Positions 1 through 9,050 of a stretch of DNA of 64,000 bases are shown in pieces. Under the pieces are notes generated by a model. It was not told where the DNA came from. It ran no database searches and saw nothing but the letters and a program-made list of their open reading frames with translations. Made by a program: the position numbers and the translations under genes. How positions within the stretch are numbered: position 1 is the first letter of the stretch; every line of letters starts with the position of its first letter. Source of the stretch: Adiantum capillus-veneris (lineage: Eukaryota; Streptophyta; Polypodiopsida; Polypodiales; Pteridaceae); contig CM043963.1 of assembly GCA_014529385.2 (NCBI GenBank), positions 103,832,912 to 103,896,911 of the forward strand, written 5' to 3'.

Positions 1-90
1 TTCCCTATTATTTCGAGGATAGAAAGCATGTTTCATTGTGGTTTCATTGCAAAGTTGATGCGATGACATTCTACGAATAGATTCGCTGAC

Positions 91-358
91 GCGACATTTA
101 GGGTGCCCGTTGATTCAAAGGCTTGGAGGCACATTGAAGATACCTGACTACATTTTAAAAGTGAACCACACAATTTGTGTTTGGACATGGCAATGGATGG
201 AGCACTTGGCATGTGTGCCTTGTCAATTACAACCTCCCGCCGTTGCTTGCCATCAAGAAGGGTCATTTGATATTAGGCTTGATTGTGCCTGGTAAGTTCA
301 AGGCAAAAAACATGGATGTTTATCTAGCACCACTAGTTGACGAGCTCCAGGAGTTATG
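91..358 (+). pseudogene. CACTA (En/Spm) transposase TNP2-domain remnant
   Basis: This is a fragment of the TNP2-type transposase that moves CACTA DNA transposons. What is seen: a stretch from about 103 reads VPVDSKAWRHIED, then a TGA at about 145, then NLCLDMAMDG. The frame shifts near 195 and continues as NYNLPPLLAIKKGH and MDVYLAPLVDELQELW. The YNLPP...DVYLAPL signature is characteristic of the plant transposase_21/tnp2 family. The normal domain is several hundred residues, so only its last third is here. The frameshift and in-frame stop make it non-functional. It continues directly into a DUF4216-like segment in another frame, whereas intact CACTA proteins have a long spacer there, so an internal deletion is inferred. 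The element's left part lies outside the window. Confidence 0.75.
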
Positions 359-793
359 GCAACATTACGCAGAGATAGAAACAAGCTTGTGCAGATAGAT
401 TCTACAAAGGTTTGGACAGATGTGAGCGACACGTTTGCTCTCCCCGAACATTACGAGCAAGTGGTCTTTGTAACGGACCCTCGAGAGCAACAATGGTGGT
501 TTGTGGTTCAGGTTGCTCCAAGAAATAAACAAGTATTTGAAGGGCAAGAGCTCCAGAACAAAAGTCGGCCAGACGACGCAGCTACTACTGTGACATTAGA
601 TGAGATGAATGAAGTTATGGCAGAGGAAGCTGACATATATACAAGGGATGATGCAGACGAGGCAGATATGACACTTGTAGATGAAGATGCAATGGATAAA
701 GACAATCTGCCAGAACGAGTTGGGGCAGAGTTATGTCTGCAGTTAGAGATAGACAATGATACGGTGCAAGATCTTATTGATGATGCTCACTAG
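356..793 (+). pseudogene. CACTA-associated DUF4216-like C-terminal remnant
   Basis: A 145-codon open stretch that begins inside the end of the TNP2 remnant, in a different frame. The N-terminal half reads NKLVQIDSTKVW, then EQVVFVTDPREQQWWFVVQV, which matches the DUF4216 pattern (hydrophobic strand, VxDP, aromatic/valine-rich strand) found after TNP2 in plant CACTA proteins. The C-terminal half, from about residue 75, is very acidic (EEADIYTRDDADEADM and similar) and probably disordered, as is common in these proteins. The M at 356 is probably not a natural start, because the upstream transposase is expected to be fused. The role of DUF4216 is unknown. No terminal CACTA repeat or target duplication was identified downstream. 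Confidence 0.65.
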
Positions 794-1640
794 TTGAGGC
801 CTGTAGGTGTTTTTGTGAAGACGTTGATTTAAAATTAAGCTCTTTCTTAATTTAAACAAAGATGTTCTGACGCTTTCTTTTACTTTCTTTGTGCAGGACT
901 TTAGTATGGAAGACCAGTCTCGCCAGATCGCGCATCTATGAGTGCGGATGCATTTATGGGCTTCGTCACACGGATGACGCCCACTCAAATGGCAGATGCA
1001 TCTCAATATTGGATAGAAAGAGGTACGGGTACCACGCCTCTAGGCTTCACACCCGAGGGTCTGACACCTATGGGGGGGGACACCTATGGGTACAATGCGT
1101 GCCAGGTCTCCCATCACGGCCGCTTCGACACCTAGGGGTACGGCAGAGGCGGGTACATCAGCATCTCCGTAGCACATGCGCACTCGCTGATCTCGGTGAT
1201 CGTCAGGTGGAGGTGGTGGTTGCTGTGGAGGAGGGTCCATAGATGCTTCGACCCCTCCTCCATCATGACACCCGTCCTACCCAAGCACACCTCTCGACAC
1301 ACCTCGTAGTACACCTCGGACACCTTGGGGGGCAAACGATCCTAGTGCCTCCAAGGTCTATATTGTACAGCTAGATGGACAGGTTGACATGGATAGTGTC
1401 GGGACTGAGATGAGAGAGCGGGTTTGCCAGCTCATGTAGACTGGGAGGCCTTAGAGTCTCGCTGATCGATTGAGGTGAGATGTTTGATCGAGGCAAATAA
1501 TATGTGTGAGTTGACTTAATTAATTAAGTATATGTGAAGTAATATCATACTATTTTGTGACTTATCCCTTTATGTGCAGGTTGTGACGCGCGAATCATCC
1601 GTGGATTTCTATATATGTTTTGTGAGACACAGACAAATCT
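794..1640. other. Unassigned DNA downstream of the CACTA remnant
   Basis: No confident gene. A 65-codon open stretch on the plus strand at 938-1135 (beginning MSADAFMGFVTRMTPTQMAD) and its overlapping frames are moderately GC-rich and may be further CACTA-derived coding sequence, but I recognise no domain. No CACTA-type terminal inverted repeat was found. Confidence 0.3.
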
Positions 1641-1661
1641 CTGTGTTTCTTTGTTGTATAG

Positions 1662-1845
1662 ACATGGTTATGGTTATTGTTATGGTTATTGTTTATTGTT
1701 TATGGATGTTATGGTTATGGTTATTGTTTTGTTTATGGTTATGTTTAACTTTATGGTTATGGTTATGGTTATTTTTTTGTTTATGGTTATGGTTTTGATC
1801 AATATGGTTATGGTTATGGTTTTAATTTGGTTATGGTTTTGCACA
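1662..1845. repeat. Degenerate GGTTAT-type microsatellite
   Basis: An imperfect hexamer/trimer array (tatggt / tattgt / ggttat) runs for about 180 bases. The unit differs from the plant telomere repeat TTTAGGG and is interspersed with tattgttta variants. Open frames across it encode only low-complexity MVMVIV/WLWL strings and are not genes. Confidence 0.85.
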
Positions 1846-1849
1846 AAGT

Positions 1850-3190
1850 TCGTTTCATTTCTTCCATCAAGTTGTGCCTTAAATCTCATGTGAGATCCTA
1901 CATGGATATCATGTAGGAGGCGTATACATATGGTTTTTTTTTTAAAGTTCATGTTAAAACAAAGGAAACTCTACAAAAATTTCCGCGGGAGCACGGTTGA
2001 TTTTGGTGCTGCTCGCTTTCTTGGGCAGAGGATAGTGGGCAGAGGATAGGTTGTGATTGTGTCCCTGTTTTCACTGGGCACAAGCTAGGCTGCCTGTCCT
2101 CTGCCCAATATTTTTTTTTTAATATGGTCGTCGAAATACGTGTCGATACAGGCATTGAAATACGCGCTGAAAACAGGTTCCTTCGATGTAGATATTGACG
2201 CGTATTTCGATTGTTTCATAGGGATGAGGATTTTGATGCAGTTTCTGACGGTTTGCGTCGAAATCTGCGCCGAAGGCACCTGTTTTTGTTGCAGTGTAAG
2301 ATAACAACCCTCCAGTGTTGCTTCAAGGTAAGTAGTAAAACTGAGTAGGGGGTGGTTGATGGCTTCGATGAGGCCCCATAAAGGGTTGAATAGAAGAATT
2401 TTCTCTTTCAAATGAATTATTCCACTCTAAAAACAACACATTTCTTTCTTTTGGCTCTGAAAAGAAACATGAAACATTTAGTTGATATTCATTTTTAAAC
2501 CTTAAAACAAAATCGATGGCTTTAGCATTCAACATTTGATCACTATAGACATCCAAAAGAATCTTAAGTTGACATCAAAATACTAAAAAACCTTGTGATT
2601 ATAAAAGTAGGGCAATTTGTCAATACATAAGTAAACTTTAAAGCTCTCCAAGCCAATTGATACAATTGGTCTAAAAACCAATGGCGAAGTACAATTAGGT
2701 GAAAATTGGTCTAAAAACCAATGGTTCAATATAAAGAAAAACTCAAACACAAAGAATAATCTTTGTATGAATTGTATTTAGTTGCAAAGACACAAGATTT
2801 TTCAAAGTAACCCATGGCTATTCTTAGAGGTTTCTTCTTTCATCTGAATGAAATGGTCCAAATTTCTTATGAAATACTCTTGCAAAGAATAACCTGGATG
2901 AAATCTGTAAGAAACCATGATGAAGTGAGTGTTTTGAATCAAAATATAAATATAATTTACAAAATTATTTATTGAAGTCTTCAATGATGGTGTGACATAA
3001 CCAACTTCCTTGTTGCTAAGGATATTAATAGTGCTCCCTTCATCATATCAATATTGGTTTTTTCTTTTGCCATTATTTTTACTATTTTGTTCCTTCTAAT
3101 CTCCTATTCCCTGCTTGGATTAGTTGACTCCTACTGCTTGCCAAAAAGGTCTCCTCGCTTCTCAAACATTGGTAGCTTATTTGTGGTTAT
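1850..3190. other. Unannotated AT-rich intergenic DNA
   Basis: No gene recognised. It contains a short direct repeat (gggcagaggata twice near 2,022-2,048). There are also two copies, near 2,667 and 2,706, of a 20-base unit with TTGGT...ACCAA inverted ends. Small open frames here show no family signature. Confidence 0.5.
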
Positions 3191-3239
3191 CTCCTTTTGT
3201 GACCATCTTGAGTTTTGATCTTATTAATATTCCATGAGA

Positions 3240-3925
3240 CCTCTGTATTCATTGTCATTGGAAATTGGGGCTTGTCCATAACAATTAGAGTCAATGTACT
3301 CACACACATCTTTGCTCTTGTCAAGTTGCAACAAGTATGGGAGCAACTCTTATATGAGAACATTATCAACCATATTTTCTTCATCAAACTTTGAAGAAAA
3401 TATGAAATTATTTGTAGGTGAAGCACAACATTTGTATGGAGAGTCATCAACAAGAATTCTTCTGTGTGTATCACATTCAAAGCATGCAGATATTTTTTTC
3501 AATGGCTTAAACATAGCTAGAACTTGAGGATTGTTTGGTCTAAATAATTTCACACCTTCGGGAACATAGCAAGATTCTTGAGACCGAACTACAAAAAATG
3601 GCAATATCTCCTCTGTAGTGCTTTGAAGTATTCTCAACATCTGGTAAACATTAGCTTCTCTAGTTGTTGACCAAATCCCAACATTAAATCTTTCCAATAT
3701 GGCCTTTAAAAAGTGGATGCACCCTAGCCGTAACACAATATGCCTTCGTGAATCATATTGAATGGATTCATGAATTGATGATGGTTGTTGACTTTGTTTC
3801 AATAGTAGACCATTCAAGTCCAATATTACTATCAACCCGGATTTGTTGGGATTTGACGAAACCAAAGTAGTTGCATCAACAACACTCTCTTGCACATCTT
3901 ATATAGATTGAAAGTTTTCACCCAT
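3240..3925 (-). pseudogene. FCP1/SCP-like (NLI-interacting factor, HAD-type) phosphatase pseudogene
   Basis: FCP1/SCP proteins are HAD-fold phosphatases, mostly acting on RNA polymerase II CTD phosphoserines. The open part (3,895-3,353) carries IVILDLNGLLL near its N-terminus, then FLKAILERFNVGIWSTT (the WTS-like motif II region) and KKISACFECDTHRRILVDDSPYKC (the catalytic D-D region). Plant relatives with DLNGLL in place of the canonical DxDxT lack the second catalytic aspartate, and the same holds here. An upstream ATG at 3,925 is in frame but is followed by TAA at 3,901-3,899. After the TAA at 3,352-3,350 the frame resumes with ELLPYLLQLDKSKDV, the expected helical C-terminus. These two nonsense codons indicate a pseudogene, unless an unseen intron removes them. 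There are no neighbouring genes in an operon-like arrangement; the flanks are satellites. Confidence 0.7.
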
Positions 3926-4400
3926 GGCTTCCTTCAATGAAAGATGCAACAACTAGTCCTAAGGTATTTGCATTTCATTATAAGTAATTGGATTCAATTC
4001 TTCAAGTGAGACCTTTGTGGATACATGTGGAAGGCTCTCATTAATCGCTGTTGGATTGAAGCATTCCTTATCTATCCCATCCTCAATCCCTCGATCTAAG
4101 CAAAAAACAATGAAAGATCACACAATATCCTCCTAGAGGATGACATATAAACAAGAAATATATTTTGACATGATTATTAACATACACATAATCATCACAT
4201 TTTCTCAAACATTACTGCTCCATGTCTATTATGCAAGAAAAAAATACTTAGAGGGTAAATCTAAGTACTTAGAGAAAAAAATACTTAGAGGGTAAATCTA
4301 TCCAAAATCTAAGTATTTTAATTTTGTTACTTACATCCTTGAAAAAGACTAAGGCTATAACCCCATAGTCCTAGATATTTGTAACACTATCATTCAATCA
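3926..4400. other. AT-rich spacer
   Basis: No gene or RNA recognised. A short duplication of a 'ctaagtacttagag' motif occurs near 4,244-4,310. Confidence 0.45.
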
Positions 4401-5380
4401 ATACCATTAAATAAGTCTTGTAAGGATGGGTGCATCTTTGATTCACCACTTGGCCAATCTAGTCAAGTTCTTGGAGAGAGAAAGAAAATTCTCAATCCAC
4501 AATCAGTAAACAAGTTTTGGAAGGGAAAGCTTATCATCCTCTATTTAGTGCTTGGATTTTCAAAAAATATTTAAGAAGTTTTGGTGCATCATAGATCCAT
4601 CACTTGGTCATTCTAAACATAATGCAAAAGAGGAAATGCATCCTAAGTCCACCATCTTCTCATTATATATAGTTTGTGAAATGAAGGATGCATCCTAAAT
4701 AAAATCAAATTTGTTCTGATGACATTTTGAATGGTGGTGTGCATCCTATATATTGAATCAAAACAAGTTATGGAATACTAGTACTCATTTTAGATCCACC
4801 ACGTGGCCAATCTAGAAATCATGGAAGAATAGATACTAGCTCAATCATGGAAGAGTAGATACTACCTCAATCAAAGATTCAATCATAGCTGTGAAGTGTC
4901 CATCCATCCAAGTTCCACCACTTGGCCAATATAAATGGATTTTGTCAGAGTGAGTGTATTCTAAATCCACCACAAACATTTTTCATCAGTTATCACATCC
5001 TTGATCCACAATAAGTGACCATTTTAAACAGCTTATAGAAGCTTTGCTGCATTTTAGATCTACCACTTGGCCGTTCTAAAAGTTATAGAACACATATTGT
5101 TTCTTAGATGCATCACTTAGAGATTTGAAGTTCAAGTTCTTGTTGTTGAAGAGTAAGGGAAATCTTAATCCACCACCAAGCCACTTTGAGCAAGGTGTGA
5201 GTAGGAAAAGTGCATCTTGTATTTAGTACTTGCCCTTTTGAAATAAATTAAGGAAGGTTTGGTGCATCCAAGATCCACCACATGACCATTCTAAACATGG
5301 TGGTGCAAGAGAAAAAATGCATCCTAGATTCACTACCTTTCCATTCCACTTATCCAAGCTAGGATCTATTGAAATATAGA
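4400..5380. repeat. AT-rich satellite family I (degenerate), first block
   Basis: A loosely periodic array built on the phrase 'tccaccacttggccattcta', followed by aacaagt-tttgg-aggtgggtgcatcc. Copies recur every roughly 50-130 bases with heavy divergence and indels. Related blocks lie at 6,900-7,490 and 11,880-12,303. Non-coding; a transposon subterminal region is an alternative. Confidence 0.65.
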
Positions 5381-6622
5381 GGACCATAAGATCCACCACT
5401 TGTATAATATATTCCCTTTGAAGCTGAGACAACCATAAGGTTCACCACTTGTCCAAGCTATGTTCCATTCAAGCATAAGGACCATAATGTCCCATTCTAT
5501 GCTCTATTCAAGCATAGAGAGCCATGAGGTCCACCACTTGTCCAGTCTATGCTCCATTCAAGCATAGAGACACACAAGACCCACCACTTGTCAAAGCTAA
5601 GATCGATTCAAGCATAGAAAAGCACAAGGTCCATCACTTGTCTAGTCTATGCTTTATTGAAGGGTCTAGAGATATAAGATCCACCACTTGTCCAAGGAAC
5701 TAAAACTATTCAAACATAGAAAGATACAAGGTCCACCATGTGTCCAATCTCTGCTCTATTGAAAGACAGAGAGCAATAAGGTCCACCACTTGTCTAAGTT
5801 ATGCGTCATAGCATAGAGGACCATAAGGTCCACCACTCATCCAATTTATGCTCTATTGAAGCATAGAGAGCCATTAAATCCAGCACTTGCTCAAGCTATG
5901 CTCCATTCCACCATAGGTATCCACAAGGTCCACCACATTTCCAAGCAAAGTTCCATTCTAGTATAGAGATCCACAAGGTCCACCACTAAATCTAGGCTCT
6001 ATTGAAGCATATAGAAACATAATTTCTACCACCTGTCCAAGCTATGCTGTATTCGATCATAGAGGACATTGAAGCATAAGGTCTACCACTTTTCCAAGCT
6101 ATGATCCATTCAAGCATAGGCACCATATAGTCACCACCACTTGTCCAATCTATGATTTACTCAGGCATAGAGATTCATGAGTTCCACCATTCATCCAAGC
6201 TCTACTCTATTCAATCATAGAGAGACACAATGTCCACCGATCTAAGCTCTATTGAAACATATAGAGTCATAAGTTCCACCATGTGTCCAAGCTATGCTCC
6301 ATTCAAGCATAGAGGACCATAAGGTTTATCACTTGTCCAAACTATGCTCTATTGAGACATAGACAACCACAAGGTCCACCACTTGTCCAAGCTAAAATAT
6401 AATTGACCATAGAGATCCACAAGGTCCCCCACTTGTTCAATCTATGGTCTATTGAAGCATAGAGAGCCATTAAGGTCCACCAATTGTCCAAGCTATGCTC
6501 CATTCAAGCATAGGGGACCATAAGATCCATCACTTACCAGATCTATGCTCTATTGAAGCATAGAGATCCATAAGGTTCTCCACTTATCAAAGCTATGTCC
6601 CATTCAAGTGTAGAGATCCACT
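5380..6622. repeat. AT-rich satellite family II, hairpin-bearing ~55-65-bp monomers
   Basis: A denser tandem array whose unit combines 'ccaccacttgtccaa' with 'tctatgct-ctattga-agcataga'. The second phrase is an 8-bp perfect inverted repeat around a 7-base loop and is visible in many units (for example near 5,500, 5,850, 6,450 and 6,545). The shared ccaccacttg core suggests descent from family I. The array ends at the large palindrome that starts at 6,623. Confidence 0.75.
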
Positions 6623-6876
6623 AGGTTCACCACTTGTCCAAGATAAGCATAAGAATAGAGATAGACACACTTCATGGACACAAGCTTCTATCTTATCTTC
6701 AATATATGATCCCTAGCGTCAATGGTTCATTGCTCTTAACCACAAGCATCATGGATTATTAAGTCTCAATGAACCATTGATGCTAGGGATCATATATTGA
6801 AGATAAGATAGAAGCTTGTGGCCATGCAGTGTGTCTATCTCTATTCTTATGCTTATCTTGGACAAGTGGTGAACCT
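6623..6876. repeat. Near-perfect 110-bp-arm inverted repeat (palindrome)
   Basis: Left arm 6,623-6,732, spacer 6,733-6,766 (34 bases), right arm 6,767-6,876. By eye the arms differ at about three positions, for example ttcatgga/tgcatggc and agcgtc/agcatc, so they are about 97% identical. Both arms begin in family II satellite (aggttcaccacttgtcc) and run through aagataagcataag to caatggttcattg. The spacer phrase 'aaccacaagcatcatggatt' recurs just beyond the right arm (about 6,889-6,909), as expected if an inverted duplication copied the adjacent DNA. Confidence 0.9.
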
Positions 6877-7490
6877 ATATATATGCCCAACCACAAGCAT
6901 CATGGATTATTTAGTGAACCACAAATTGACCATTCTTGAGTGAACCACAAATTGGCCATTCTTAACAAGTTTTGGAAGGCAAGATGCTTCATATACCATG
7001 AATTTACGATTTGAAACACGTCTTTTAAGGAAATGTGCATATAAGGTTCACTACTTGGCCATTCTAAATAGATATTAGAATGGGAGGTGAAATTTATACC
7101 CATAACTTGGATCTTATAAGTAACCAAAAGAAAAATGAGTGAAACTTAGAACTACTATTTGGCCATTCTAAACAAGTCTTAGAAGGTGGTAGCATCTTAA
7201 ACCAAACATTCCAAACAAGCATGGAAGGGTGGTTGGTGCATTCAACAAACTAGTACTTTTCCATTCAAAGAACATTGTGTAAAGATGGGTGCATCCTAGA
7301 TCCACCATTTGTCCAATCTAAAAAAGTTCTCAATAGGAGCAAGGAAATTTCCAATCCACCATCAAGACACTTTAAGCAAGGTATGGATGGAAAAGTGCAT
7401 CCTTTACTTAACATTTAGCTATTCTAAACAAGTTTTATAGGGGTTTGGTACATCCAAAATCCACTATTGGGATATTCTTAACGATACAAA
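6877..7490. repeat. AT-rich satellite family I, second block
   Basis: Degenerate copies of the 'ccacttggccattctaaacaag...aggtgggtgcatc' theme on the far side of the palindrome. An open frame on the minus strand at 6,900-7,127 crosses these repeats and has no family signature. Confidence 0.6.
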
Positions 7491-7839
7491 ATAAAAAATG
7501 CATTCAAAATGAAGTATTACATAAGTTGATAATACATAAGTTTTTGCTCTGGTAAAATATATACAATGAGATTTAAATGCTTGTATGGATTATGTTTAAC
7601 ATGATACATGAACTTTGAAATAAAGCATTATTATGCTAGCTCAAAACATATTGTGAAATTCAATGGATATCACTCTAAGAGAGATTTCTGTATGAAATCA
7701 AGTATTCATTACATAACATGGTAATGCCATTACAACTCACGGCATTTATCATGATACATATTCAGTAATAATGAGTAGGTTGCAAATAGATTATCAATAA
7801 ATTTCATATAAGGGACTTTATCATGAGATTTGAGTGATG

Positions 7840-8247
7840 TCATGTACATTCATATTTTGCAATAAGCTCTTCACCACTTTTTATGTGGTGCACGGTTTCA
7901 ACACAAACATAGCCACATTTATCCAAGCTAATTTGTGTTGTGGTGGCTTTATGCCAAGATGGAAAATTGGGCTCAAAAGTATAACATACATTTGGGCTCA
8001 TACTTAGACCATGAGTACTATTTATATATCCTGCCAAATTTCCATCTTCTACGTCACCAACAATATATATCTCATCATCCACACAATTGACATTTGGATC
8101 CTCCAGAAGTGAGTACCTAGCTGCCCTTAGAGATATCTTGCACAACTTCTTCCAAGTCTCATGGAAATATTTATCACCACCATAATGGAGAATACCCATA
8201 ACCAGCTCCTTGTATATTTGAAGCTCGTACTTCAAAGATAACACCAC
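7840..8247 (-). pseudogene. SET-domain C-terminal fragment
   Basis: About 135 codons. SET domains transfer methyl groups from S-adenosylmethionine to lysines, usually on histones. Seen here: GNLAGYINSTHGLSMSPNVC, which resembles the family's (R/G)N-x-A-x-(F/Y)-(I/L)-N-H-S-C-x-P-N-V motif with the HSC core replaced by STHGLS. It is followed by YVCVETVHHIKSGEELIAKYE, the terminal V-x(5)-I-x-x-G-E-E-L-x-x-x-Y motif. Loss of the NHS core would be expected to impair cofactor binding. No N-terminal SET part, pre-SET or PHD region is joined in frame. Upstream in sense, 8,290-8,250 reads PLGIQTFPIPRDK in another frame, so an exon boundary or frameshift lies near 8,247. A pseudogene is likeliest; a multi-exon gene piece is possible. 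Confidence 0.6.
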
Positions 8248-8250
8248 TTA

Positions 8251-8765
8251 TCTCTTGGAATGGGAAAAGTTTGTATACCAAGAGGTTTAAAATATTTCTT
8301 ATCATTTTTGAGTCATAAAAAAAACAGTTTAACATATTTTGGTTTAAAAAATGTCAAACATTGTAGACTATATGTTTTAATTAAGTTTTGTATGTCATGA
8401 AGTATCAATTCAACATAGTAAAGAATCAAATTTTTATATGCCAATTTACATTGGATTTTTTCTTAGTAGATATGTTATTCCAAAAGACTTTATCTTTTGG
8501 AATGGGAAAAGTTTGTATACCAAGAGGATCATCATGCCACACATAATGTGAAAGACATTGTCTTATTTTAATATTTCTTATCATTTTTGAGTCATAAAAA
8601 AAACAGTTTAACATATTTTGGTTTAAAAAATGTCAAACATTGTAGACTATATGTTTTAATTAATTTTTGTATGTCATGAAGTATCAATTCAACATAGTAG
8701 AGAATCAAATTTTTATATGCCAATTTACATTGGATTTTTTCTTAGTAGATATGTTATTTCAAATT
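8251..8765. repeat. Two-copy local tandem duplication beside the SET fragment
   Basis: Copy 1 starts at about 8,251 and copy 2 at about 8,491; both open with 'ggaatgggaaaagtttgta' and 'taccaagagg'. Copy 2 has an extra block of about 55 bases after this, then both share the same AT-rich sequence up to 'ttcttagtagatatgttat'. Very few mismatches separate them, so the duplication is recent. The extra block on the minus strand encodes SHYVWHDDPLGIQTFPIPKD, possibly an exon of the same gene. Copy 1 would be a version with that block deleted. Confidence 0.8.
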
Positions 8766-8769
8766 ATTG

Positions 8770-9050
8770 ATGTAATAAGTAATGATTTATCTTTCCTACA
8801 ATTTTATACTATTAAGAAAAGGTTCACTGCATGATACTTTTGAGCAAAAATAAAGTCAAAGATTTTAGATCAATTATTAATATATTTGATAATATACGTG
8901 ATGAAACTTCATTATATGTTTAAAAAAAGATATCAAAATTATCTCAAAATAAATAGCTTAATTACATGACAAGTGGGTATAGAATCTTAGCTCATACTTG
9001 CTTCAAGGTTCAAAAAGTCCGTAACTGATATGGGTGTCTCACTTGTCGAT
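8770..9050. other. AT-rich spacer
   Basis: Nothing recognised beyond AT-rich sequence; it may be an intron or flank of the decayed genes on either side. Confidence 0.4.

Noticed and set aside
1662-1845. Interstitial telomere repeat
   Set aside because: The unit is GGTTAT/TATTGT-like, not TTTAGGG, and it is irregular.
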